Both the position numbers and the translations under genes were made by a program. The notes under the pieces were generated by a model, which was given only the letters and a program-made list of their open reading frames with translations, was not told the DNA's origin and did not search any database. Below, piece by piece: positions 1 to 5,052 of a DNA stretch of 10,020 bases (its first letter is position 1; the number at the start of each line of letters is the position of its first letter). The DNA lies in the NCBI GenBank assembly GCA_003231925.1, contig QIKK01000055.1, positions 1 through 10,020 on the forward strand, given 5' to 3'. This stretch comes from Candidatus Saccharimonadota bacterium. Its GTDB lineage: Bacteria; Patescibacteriota; Saccharimonadia; Saccharimonadales; SZUA-47.

Positions 1-492
1 TTGCTATATCTCTGGTAAACTCTAGATGTTGACGTTGATCTTCCCCAACTGGGATCCAAGATGCACCGTACAGTAATATATCGCTAGCCATAAGAACTGG
101 ATAGTCAAAAAGCCCAACAGATACGCTGTCAACAGTAGCCGACTTGTCTTTAAACTGTGTCATCCGTGATAATTCACCAAAGTAGGCAAAATTATTTAAT
201 ATGATAGCAAGTTCACTGTGCGCTGAGACATAGCTTTGTCGATATATATAAATATCTGGTTTATCTAACGGTAACCCACCAATAAAGCTAAGTTTGTCGC
301 AGTCTGCTTTGCTAGATTGCTATAATCCACTGGGGTAGTAAAACTATGTAAATCAGGTATAAACATATTTATCTGATATTCATCAGAATGTTTTGTTGCT
401 AAATCAACCATAGGCAAAATAGCTCCAAGGTAGTTACCTAGGTGATATTCTGCATTGGTCCTAAGACCTGTTAGTATTACTTGCTTACCCAT
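1..492 (-). CDS. trpS: Tryptophan--tRNA ligase, N-terminal part, frameshifted and cut by window edge
   Basis: Class I aminoacyl-tRNA synthetase that charges tRNA-Trp with tryptophan in the cytosol. From the ATG at 492-490 the protein begins with the nucleotide-binding region; residues 18-21 (HLGN) are the HIGH-type signature, inside GLRTNAEYHLGNYLGAILPM. The frame hits a TAG at 267-265 after residue 75. Reading one base back from about 274 restores a clearly homologous protein to the window edge: LPLDKPDIYIYRQS, then NNFAYFGELSRMTQFKDKS, then DILLYGASWIPVGEDQRQHL, all typical of bacterial TrpRS. So one base is missing near 274-279 relative to an intact gene. About 164 residues are visible; the KMSKS loop and the anticodon-binding domain lie outside. 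No good Shine-Dalgarno precedes the ATG, which starts three bases after the stop of the upstream small gene, so translation is probably coupled. Identity is very secure; whether the gene is really broken is not. Confidence 0.93.
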
Positions 493-495
493 CGT

Positions 496-714
496 CTATA
501 TTGTATCAGAAACTTCTTTGAAAAGTACACATAAGGGTACCACCAGTTCTCTACAAGCTTGGCAGGACACTTGCGTACCTACAGCCAAGCATGCACCCTT
601 ACCTTCTACTAGTTCTTTGGTAGCCTCTACCACCTCACCTCGTTGTAACTTCTCTGGGATCATATTTAGTATTGTAGTCATTTCTTCTGACCCCTGAATA
701 TCAGGGTATATCAT
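496..714 (-). CDS. Uncharacterised 72-residue three-cysteine protein, co-transcribed with trpS
   Basis: I do not recognise this family. The 72-residue product starts at the ATG 714-712, preceded by a good Shine-Dalgarno (AAAGGA, six bases before the start), and ends with TAG three bases before the trpS ATG, so the two form a tight operon. The N-terminal half is acidic and probably helical (EEMTTILNMIPEKLQRGEVV). The C-terminal half has three cysteines at about residues 41, 50 and 53 in GACLAV and SCQACREL, plus a fourth near 62 (PLC). The CxxC pair could bind a metal or be redox-active, but no standard zinc-ribbon spacing is complete. There is no signal peptide or membrane segment. It contains no tryptophan. 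Start, spacing and RBS argue that it is real; its function is unknown. Confidence 0.6.
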   Translation of the reverse strand: MIYPDIQGSEEMTTILNMIPEKLQRGEVVEATKELVEGKGACLAVGTQVSCQACRELVVPLCVLFKEVSDTI

Positions 715-738
715 AATTATTCCTTTATTTAAATTTAA

Positions 739-776
739 AACCCGTCACTTTTTAAAAAACTAATTAGTGACGGGTT
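739..776 (-). terminator. Stem-loop with weak U-tract: attenuator terminator upstream of the small gene and trpS, possibly also ending the rpsI transcript
   Basis: AACCCGTCACT (776-766 on the minus strand) pairs perfectly over 11 bp with AGTGACGGGTT (749-739), leaving a 16-nt AT-rich loop. The transcript continues UUUUAAAUUU, a short broken U-tract, so this is a plausible but not strong intrinsic terminator. It lies between rpsI and the 72-residue gene, so it can both stop read-through from the ribosomal operon and act as the 3:4 hairpin of the attenuator described separately. Confidence 0.6.
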
Positions 777-854
777 GGTCGGTATTTTCTTTTTTTAAGT
801 TCTTTTCTCTTAAGAGCACACTGAACAAACCGCCACTTTGGGGCTGGTAAACCA
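739..854 (-). promoter_or_regulatory. Candidate Trp-codon transcription attenuator ahead of trpS
   Basis: Four segments can be read in the leader RNA. Segment 1 is ACCAGCC (848-842) and segment 2 is AGUGGCGGUU (837-828). Segment 3 is AACCCGUCACU (776-766) and segment 4 is AGUGACGGGUU (749-739). 1:2 pair through ACC/GGU and GCC/GGC with one bulged A. 3:4 is the perfect 11-bp terminator stem. 2:3 pair over 10 bp with a single bulged C and one G-U, which would abolish the terminator. The only Trp codon of a short upstream frame (UGG, 854-852) sits three bases before segment 1, and that frame's stop (812-810) lies beyond segment 2. A ribosome stalled at UGG would cover segment 1 and free 2 to pair with 3. 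One that finishes would cover 2 and let 3:4 form. The sequences are seen; the mechanism is inferred by analogy with enterobacterial amino-acid operon attenuators. Confidence 0.45.
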
Positions 855-887
855 GAAGAATCCAAAATATCGATTTATTACATTCAT
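810..887 (-). CDS. Candidate 25-residue leader peptide with one Trp codon
   Basis: An ATG at 887-885 opens a 25-codon frame ending at TAA 812-810. Residues 9-13 read GFFWF, with the single Trp at codon 12, directly before segment 1 of the candidate attenuator. No Shine-Dalgarno precedes the ATG; it lies seven bases after a good -10 box, so the message may be leaderless. The peptide has no expected activity of its own; if real, its role is to place a ribosome on the leader RNA. A frame of 25 codons can arise by chance, so the case rests on its register with the RNA segments and the promoter. Confidence 0.35.
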   Translation of the reverse strand: MNVINRYFGFFWFTSPKVAVCSVCS

Positions 888-894
888 AATTTTA

Positions 895-923
895 TTTATA
901 CACTATAGTGTTTCTGTTTGCAA
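895..923 (-). promoter_or_regulatory. Candidate sigma-70-type promoter for the small gene-trpS unit
   Basis: On the minus strand TTGCAA (923-918) is followed after exactly 17 bases by TATAAA (900-895). The -10 box matches consensus at five of six positions and the -35 at four of six. A start about seven bases downstream would fall at 887-888, on or beside the ATG of the candidate leader peptide. The spacer contains the perfect palindrome CACTATAGTG (910-901). The promoter lies just beyond the rpsI stop and would allow trpS transcription independent of the ribosomal operon. Confidence 0.5.
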
Positions 924-931
924 GACTTTAA

Positions 932-1324
932 TTAGCGCTTTGTAAACTGACGTTTCTTTCGAGCACCCTTTAGTCCAAATTTCTTGCGCTCTTTTTCTCT
1001 GGGATCTCTTCCTAATAGATCAGCCTTTTTAAGAGTACCCTTAAGACTTTCATTCTTAATACTAAGTGCTTTTGATATGCCTAGCTTTATAGCTCCAATT
1101 TGACCGCTGTGTCCACCACCGCTTACTCTTATTGAGGCGTCGTACTTATTGTCTTCAATAGCTTTAAAAGGCGCTTGGAGCTCTTCTAGCAACGACTCGC
1201 TGTCTGCAAAATATTCTGTAGCTGGCTTAGAATTAACTATAATTATGCCCTTACCGTTGGTTAGCCTTACCCTGGCTGTAGCTCGCTTACGACGCCCAAG
1301 TGAATAGGTATAATGTCCTTCCAT
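932..1324 (-). CDS. rpsI: 30S ribosomal protein S9
   Basis: Component of the small-subunit head whose C-terminal tail reaches the P-site tRNA. The 130-residue length is normal for the family. Family signatures are the N-terminal GRRKRATARVRL (residues 10-21), VSGGGHSGQIGAIKLGISKAL in the middle, and the basic end LLGRDPREKERKKFGLKGARKKRQFTKR in outline. The tail ends FTKR where many bacteria have SKR, keeping the terminal Lys-Arg that contacts tRNA. Its ATG shares one base with the L13 stop (TAATG), so translation is coupled; a purine-rich AAGAGAG lies upstream in the end of L13. It is the last gene of the ribosomal cluster here. Confidence 0.97.
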   Translation of the reverse strand: MEGHYTYSLGRRKRATARVRLTNGKGIIIVNSKPATEYFADSESLLEELQAPFKAIEDNKYDASIRVSGGGHSGQIGAIKLGISKALSIKNESLKGTLKKADLLGRDPREKERKKFGLKGARKKRQFTKR

Positions 1325-1773
1325 TATGATTTTCTCTCTTTCTTAAAACTTATTACTTTGGGGGTTTGGGCACTATGATTATGCTCCATATTTTTGAATA
1401 ATTTGAGTCTTTTCATTCTTCCGGCACGTAGCTTATTAACTGGCAACATACCGTAGACAGCTTTTTCTATTAATGCTGTTGAATCTATCTTACGATATTC
1501 TTTTACAGTCCGTTCTTTGATAGCTCCTGGATAACCACTATGTCGATAATATTTTTTCTGATTCTCTTTTAATCCTGTAAAAATGGCTTTATTAGTATTG
1601 ATTACGACTACAAAATCTCCACAGTCAACGTGTGCAGTAAACATTGGCTTGCCTTTACCTAGCAAGAGTGTAGCTATTTTTGTAGATATTCGTCCGACAG
1701 GTGCCTCTGATGCATCGATTAGGTACCAGGCCCTAGTTACTTCTACTGGTTTTGCACTGTATGTTTTATTCAT
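1324..1773 (-). CDS. rplM: 50S ribosomal protein L13
   Basis: Early-assembling large-subunit protein, partner of S9 in nearly all bacterial operons. The 149 residues compare with about 142 in the family; the excess is a short basic tail (FKKERKS). Hallmarks are WYLIDASEAPVGRISTKIA near the N-terminus, GKGKPMFTAHVDCGDFVVVI (about residues 39-58), YYRHSGYPGAIKERT, and AVYGMLPVNKL followed by a basic LKLFKNMEHNHSAQTP. It starts inside the L17 stop (ATGA, four-base overlap), with AAGGA seven bases before the ATG in the 3' end of rplQ. Confidence 0.97.
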   Translation of the reverse strand: MNKTYSAKPVEVTRAWYLIDASEAPVGRISTKIATLLLGKGKPMFTAHVDCGDFVVVINTNKAIFTGLKENQKKYYRHSGYPGAIKERTVKEYRKIDSTALIEKAVYGMLPVNKLRAGRMKRLKLFKNMEHNHSAQTPKVISFKKERKS

Positions 1774-2195
1774 TTCTTATCCTTTGTAGTTGTTTCTTTA
1801 CTACTCCCGAGTTTAGGGCTCTGTTTTTCTTTGTTATCAATATTGTCAACAAAAGATATTCTAGCTAGTTGGGCGTTATCTCCACGTCTTTCAGATGTTT
1901 TAGTAATTCTCAAATATCCGCTTTCTCTTTTAATCATGGGTGCGATTTCATCTACCAATTTATGTGCTGCTTCTAAAGTCTGAAGCGATTTTATAATCTG
2001 TCTTCTATTATGTAGACCGCCTTTTTTTGCTTTTGTAATTAGTTTTTCTAGATACGGTCTTAAATCTTTAGCTTTTTCGAGTGTAGTCTGAATAGACTCA
2101 CGTAATATAAGACTCTCGGCAAGACCCTTGATCAAAGCCTCACGTTGGTCTCTCTCACGACCAAATTTTCTACCTTTATAACCATGTCTATGCAT
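1770..2195 (-). CDS. rplQ: 50S ribosomal protein L17
   Basis: Large-subunit protein near the peptide exit tunnel, classically the last gene of the alpha operon. Recognised from the N-terminal MHRHGYKGRKFGRERDQREAL, the stretch SIQTTLEKAKDLRPYLEKLIT, and the C-terminal SGYLRITKTSERRGDNAQLA. At 141 residues it is longer than the usual core because of a Lys/Ser/Thr/Asp-rich tail of about 25 residues (from IDNKEKQ). The second residue is His where most homologues have Arg (MRHR). Its ATG follows the RpoA stop after one base, with GGAG seven to eight bases upstream inside rpoA. Unusually directly, it is followed by rplM and rpsI. Confidence 0.96.
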   Translation of the reverse strand: MHRHGYKGRKFGRERDQREALIKGLAESLILRESIQTTLEKAKDLRPYLEKLITKAKKGGLHNRRQIIKSLQTLEAAHKLVDEIAPMIKRESGYLRITKTSERRGDNAQLARISFVDNIDNKEKQSPKLGSSKETTTKDKK

Positions 2196-2196
2196 C

Positions 2197-3138
2197 TTAT
2201 AGCTCCAGTTCCGCCAATTTCTCTCTTACTTCATCTAGTGCTTTGCTACCAAAACCTTTTAGGTCTTTTAGCTCTGCATCCGTTAGGCTGAAGAGATCCT
2301 TTAGAGTGTGAATGTCATTATTAACCAACGCATTGGTAGTCCTAGCTGAAAAGTTAAGATCTTCAATAGATGTTGTTAGGGCATTTTTTTCTTCCTCGGC
2401 TGCGTTTATTTCACTCTCAGGTACATGTAGTTGAAGTGGTTCTGGTTCAACGGTCGTTTTGCCAGCCAATGCCGTATACTGATTTACTAATATAGCGTTA
2501 GCCTCTTCAAAAGCATCTCTGGGGCTAATAGTGCCGTCTGTTTCTGCTGTTAAGATTAATTTATCTAAATTAGTCATTTGTCCGACTCTTGTACTCTCTA
2601 CTTTATAGCGTACCCTCATTACTGGAGTAAAAATTGAGTCTATCGCTATAAAATCAGCACTCTGTCGTTCCTTACTAGATTCCTCAATTGTTTGATAACC
2701 TCGTCCCTTTTCAACAACTAATTCGGCATGAAACGGTTCTTTACCATCTTTTGTTGCAAGTACGTATTCTGGGTTAACTACCTCAACATCCGCATTAGTC
2801 TTTATATCTCCTGCAGTTATTTTACCAGATGTTTTTTTGGCTAGAACTAGTGTTTGTGGCTCATCTGAATAAACTTTAAAACGTATTCTTTTTAGGTTTT
2901 GCATGAGATCTATAACATCTTCTTTTATGCCGTCAATCGCTGTAAATTCATGTGAAATACCCTCTATCCTAAAAGATGTGACAGCTGCTCCAGCAATACT
3001 GGATAGCAAGACTCGGCGGAGACTATTTCCTAGAGTCATACCATAACCATTGTGTAACGGCTCCACTGTGAACGTCGCGGTATTATCCGAGTCGTCTGTC
3101 ACACTTGTAATTGTTGGCGTATTAATATGATTTGACAT
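2197..3138 (-). CDS. rpoA: DNA-directed RNA polymerase subunit alpha
   Basis: Scaffold subunit whose dimer nucleates RNA polymerase assembly. I place the start at ATG 3138-3136 (313 residues). The longer in-frame GTG at 3156 would put the strong GGAGG (about 11 bases before this ATG) inside the coding sequence, so it is less likely. The N-terminal domain is clear from HNGYGMTLGNSLRRVLLSS (about residues 29-47) and IEGISHEFTAIDGIKEDV. SEVEN-type acidic loops and an interdomain linker follow. The C-terminal domain (about 254-313) includes TSIEDLNFSARTTNALVNND; the Arg of SARTTN aligns with the DNA-contacting R265 of E. coli. GFGSKALDEVREKL closes the domain. Length is near the usual 310-330. 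It lies 19 bases after S4. Confidence 0.97.
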   Translation of the reverse strand: MSNHINTPTITSVTDDSDNTATFTVEPLHNGYGMTLGNSLRRVLLSSIAGAAVTSFRIEGISHEFTAIDGIKEDVIDLMQNLKRIRFKVYSDEPQTLVLAKKTSGKITAGDIKTNADVEVVNPEYVLATKDGKEPFHAELVVEKGRGYQTIEESSKERQSADFIAIDSIFTPVMRVRYKVESTRVGQMTNLDKLILTAETDGTISPRDAFEEANAILVNQYTALAGKTTVEPEPLQLHVPESEINAAEEEKNALTTSIEDLNFSARTTNALVNNDIHTLKDLFSLTDAELKDLKGFGSKALDEVREKLAELEL

Positions 3139-3157
3139 TTTGCTTCTTTCCTCCACT

Positions 3158-3775
3158 TTAGCGCGAGTAATACTCGACGATTAAATTTTCATTTATACCA
3201 GGTTCACATTCCTCGCGAACTGGTAATGCTGTCATACTTGTGCTGACATTCTTCCTATTAACTTTTATCCAAGAAACCGTAGCCTCTTCCCCAGGACTGA
3301 CATCATCAAGATGCTTAAAATAATCAGTCTGTTTGCTCTTCTCACGTATTTCTAGCTTGTCACCTGGCTTAATACGTAGAGAAGGGATATCAAAACGTTT
3401 ACCATTTAACATAAAATGACCATGAGTAACTAATTGTCTTGCTGCTCTGCGAGAGGTGGCAAAGCCGGCTCTATAGATGACATTATCAGCGCGTTGTTCA
3501 AGTAGCATTAAGAGTATTTGACCAGATTGTCCGCGAGATTTTGAAGATTCTTTCATCAAATTAGAGAACTGTCTTTCTAATAGACCATAGAGTCTCTTGA
3601 CTTTTTGCTTTTCCCTAAGCTGTAGTGAATATTGGCTAGCTTTACTCCTATAGCGACCAGAGGCTGATTGTCCGGGTGGAGTTGATCTTTTGACTAATGC
3701 TTTGTGAGCTTTTGGGTGTAATGCATAGCCCTCTCTACGGCTCATTTTTACTATTGATTGGGTATCTCTTGCCAT
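3158..3775 (-). CDS. rpsD: 30S ribosomal protein S4
   Basis: Primary 16S rRNA binder that nucleates the 30S body; in E. coli it also represses the alpha operon. The 205-residue length is normal. The N-terminal domain carries RREGYALHP and YSLQLREKQKVKRLYGLLERQF in outline (about 49-70). The S4 RNA-binding domain follows (LLEQRADNVIYRAGFATSRR at 91-110, ARQLVTHGHFMLNGKRFDIP). The protein ends with the usual CEPGINENLIVEYYSR. The N-terminal four-cysteine zinc site of some S4 proteins is absent; the one Cys is at residue 190. The start follows S11's TAA after two bases, with AGGA about seven bases before it. Confidence 0.97.
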   Translation of the reverse strand: MARDTQSIVKMSRREGYALHPKAHKALVKRSTPPGQSASGRYRSKASQYSLQLREKQKVKRLYGLLERQFSNLMKESSKSRGQSGQILLMLLEQRADNVIYRAGFATSRRAARQLVTHGHFMLNGKRFDIPSLRIKPGDKLEIREKSKQTDYFKHLDDVSPGEEATVSWIKVNRKNVSTSMTALPVREECEPGINENLIVEYYSR

Positions 3776-3777
3776 TT

Positions 3778-4209
3778 TTAGTTCCTACGAGCCTTCCTGG
3801 GTCTTACACCCCCATGCGCTATTGGAGTAACGTCTGTGATACTTTCTACTGAAATATCCAGATTTATAAGTGCCCTGATCGCTGTTTCTCGTCCCTGACC
3901 TACACCTTTTACTATTGCATCAACTTTAGTCATTCCGTTGTTATTCTTAACTAACGTAGCCACTTTTTCGGCGGCTACCTGAGCTGCGTATGCAGTACCC
4001 TTTTTAGATCCTTTAAATCCGCAAGAGCCGGCACTTGATGTACCAAGAACAGCACCATTACGATCAGTGAAAGTAACGATAGTATTATTAAATGTTGCAT
4101 AGACGTGAATTTGACCATAGGGTACATTACGCTTAGCCTTTTTCTTCTTAGACTTAGGCTTCGGTTTTGGTTTTGTTGCAAGTTCTTTAGTGTCTATTTG
4201 TTCATCCAT
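3778..4209 (-). CDS. rpsK: 30S ribosomal protein S11
   Basis: Platform protein of the 30S subunit, partner of S6 and S18, next to the mRNA exit channel. I choose ATG 4209-4207 (143 residues). It has AGGA five bases upstream, formed partly by the S13 stop (TAGGATTATTATG). A longer frame from 4254 would run through the end of rpsM and lacks support. The conserved core begins near residue 31 (YGQIHVYATFNNTIVTFTD). It continues through SSAGSCGFKGSKKGTAYAAQ and ends with DVTPIAHGGVRPRKARRN. Before the core is an unusual KPKPKPKSKKKKAKR stretch (about 13-27), making it some 14 residues longer than the common 129. Confidence 0.96.
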   Translation of the reverse strand: MDEQIDTKELATKPKPKPKSKKKKAKRNVPYGQIHVYATFNNTIVTFTDRNGAVLGTSSAGSCGFKGSKKGTAYAAQVAAEKVATLVKNNNGMTKVDAIVKGVGQGRETAIRALINLDISVESITDVTPIAHGGVRPRKARRN

Positions 4210-4216
4210 AATAATC

Positions 4217-4603
4217 CTAAGTTTTAGTTGTAGCTTTCTTAGCCGTACCACCAACTGTCATCTTTTTACCTCGTCTAGTTCGGGCATTAGTTTTTGTTCT
4301 TTGTCCCCTTGATGGTAAATTAGCAGTATGTCTTGCGCCTCTGTAAGTTTTGACGTCTTTAAGCCTCTTAATGTTGGAGGTAACTATTCTGTGTAATTTC
4401 CCCTCTACTATATATCTATCGTTTATTATCTCTTGTATTCTTGAGATTTCTGAATCTGTTAGATTTTTTGTTCTTACCGTTACGTCCACTTTTGCACGCT
4501 CTAAAATATCACTACTAGACTTTTGACCTATACCATAAACATATCTTAGGGAGTACAGAATTTGTTTTTCACTCGGTATTGTAATACCTGATATTCTAGC
4601 CAT
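4217..4603 (-). CDS. rpsM: 30S ribosomal protein S13
   Basis: Head protein of the 30S subunit that forms bridges to L5 and contacts P-site tRNA through its tail. The 128 residues begin MARISGITIP. The helix-two-turn-helix region has YGIGQKSSSDIL at about 23-34, and the signature YRGARHTANLPSRGQRTKTN lies at about 87-106, followed by ARTRRGKK. The C-terminus adds a short Lys/Thr tail. The ATG shares a base with the L36 stop (TAATG), and GAGG in the end of rpmJ can serve as RBS. It is followed by rpsK after seven bases. Confidence 0.97.
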   Translation of the reverse strand: MARISGITIPSEKQILYSLRYVYGIGQKSSSDILERAKVDVTVRTKNLTDSEISRIQEIINDRYIVEGKLHRIVTSNIKRLKDVKTYRGARHTANLPSRGQRTKTNARTRRGKKMTVGGTAKKATTKT

Positions 4604-4719
4604 TATCCCTGCCTCTGCTTGTGTTTGGGTTTAAATTTATTGATAACATAAACACGACCCTTACGACGTACTATCTTGTCGTCTGGGCTAATTTTTTTGA
4701 CACTTGCACGCACTTTCAT
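4603..4719 (-). CDS. rpmJ: 50S ribosomal protein L36, cysteine-free form
   Basis: The smallest large-subunit protein, 38 residues, located between infA and rpsM as in most bacteria. It starts MKVRASVKKISPDDKIVRRK and ends with the diagnostic KPKHKQRQG. The usual family has a zinc ribbon of three Cys and one His. Here the cysteine positions are replaced (KKIC-KC becomes KKISPDDK), so this is the zinc-free type. A clear AAGGAG lies ten bases before the ATG at 4719-4717. Its stop overlaps the S13 start by one base. Position, length and ends leave little doubt. Confidence 0.95.
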   Translation of the reverse strand: MKVRASVKKISPDDKIVRRKGRVYVINKFKPKHKQRQG

Positions 4720-4736
4720 GCGGATCACGCTCCTTT

Positions 4737-4757
4737 GCACGGTGTGTGACACACTGC
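4737..4757 (-). promoter_or_regulatory. Small hairpin directly before the rpmJ ribosome binding site
   Basis: On the minus strand GCAGTGTG (4757-4750) can pair with CACACCGTGC (4746-4737) around a TCA loop: five uninterrupted pairs (GTGTG/CACAC), then three more (GCA/TGC) after a two-base bulge. It ends one base before the AAAGGAG that serves rpmJ, within the 57-base infA-rpmJ gap. It could influence translation of L36 and the coupled S13, but there is no proof that it does. Confidence 0.35.
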
Positions 4758-4776
4758 TCTTTAAAGTTTATAATTA

Positions 4777-4995
4777 TTATTTACGGTAAGTTATCCGACC
4801 TTTTGTAAGGTCATACGGAGTTAACTCCACCGTAACGCTGTCTCCTGGTACTATGCGTATATAATGTTTACGCATTTTACCGGCTACATGGGCTATAATT
4901 TGATGACTGTTTTCAAGCTCTACTCTAAACTGTGTCCCTGGTAGTGTTTCAATGACTACCCCTGTCAGTTCAATAACTTCTTTTTTTACTGCCAT
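4777..4995 (-). CDS. infA: Translation initiation factor IF-1
   Basis: OB-fold protein that binds the 30S A site during initiation. The 72-residue length matches the family exactly. Signatures include KEVIELTGVVIETLPGTQFR near the N-terminus, then the core HVAGKMRKHYIRIVPGDSVT. It ends with the typical ELTPYDLTKGRITYRK. It lies directly after secY, without the adk and map genes that often separate the two. No convincing Shine-Dalgarno precedes the ATG (TTGAATATAAGATATG). A strong promoter just upstream would give a leader of only about a dozen bases. Confidence 0.97.
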   Translation of the reverse strand: MAVKKEVIELTGVVIETLPGTQFRVELENSHQIIAHVAGKMRKHYIRIVPGDSVTVELTPYDLTKGRITYRK

Positions 4996-5014
4996 ATCTT
5001 ATATTCAAGAATTA

Positions 5015-5043
5015 ATTATACCAGACAAACACAGTATAATCAA
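5015..5043 (-). promoter_or_regulatory. Strong candidate promoter for infA and the alpha operon
   Basis: On the minus strand TTGATT (5043-5038) is followed after exactly 17 bases by a perfect TATAAT (5020-5015), which also has an extended -10 TGG before it. The predicted start is near 5008, about 13 bases before the infA ATG. It sits in the 57-base gap after secY, where no terminator hairpin is visible. It would add transcripts for infA, L36, S13, S11, S4, RpoA and what follows, on top of read-through. Confidence 0.65.
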
Positions 5044-5052
5044 AGAGTTTTT

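Noticed and set aside
265..285. Programmed -1 frameshifting in trpS.
   Set aside because: No slippery heptamer is present (tRNA-Tyr on TAC could not re-pair on TTA), and I see no downstream stimulatory structure.
455..697. Plus-strand open frames opposite trpS, the small gene and several ribosomal genes.
   Set aside because: All lie antisense to well-supported genes, show no family resemblance and lack convincing ribosome binding sites.
807..816. CTCTTAAGAG palindrome in the leader region, and a similar CACTATAGTG at 901-910.
   Set aside because: Ten-base palindromes in AT-rich DNA are common by chance; no second copy in the window suggests an operator.
766..848. A tRNA-sensing T-box instead of a leader-peptide attenuator; the leader has UGGC, which could pair with the 3' GCCA end of tRNA-Trp.
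   Set aside because: The 14-base T-box motif AGGGUGGNACCGCG is not present, there is no room for a normal stem I after the candidate promoter, and the antiterminator pairing has no seven-base bulge.
739..849. A second, 33-codon basic frame on the minus strand through the leader (from a TTG at about 867), ending KKRKYRPTRH then TAA inside the terminator stem.
   Set aside because: It has no ATG, GTG or Shine-Dalgarno, its basic character follows from an A-rich stretch, and I recognise no family.
3139..3156. GTG start for RpoA, adding six residues.
   Set aside because: It would bury the strong GGAGG in the coding sequence, while the ATG at 3138 uses it as an RBS.
4210..4254. Longer S11 starting at 4254.
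   Set aside because: It overlaps the end of rpsM with no RBS; the ATG at 4209 has TAGGA five bases upstream and fits the compact operon.
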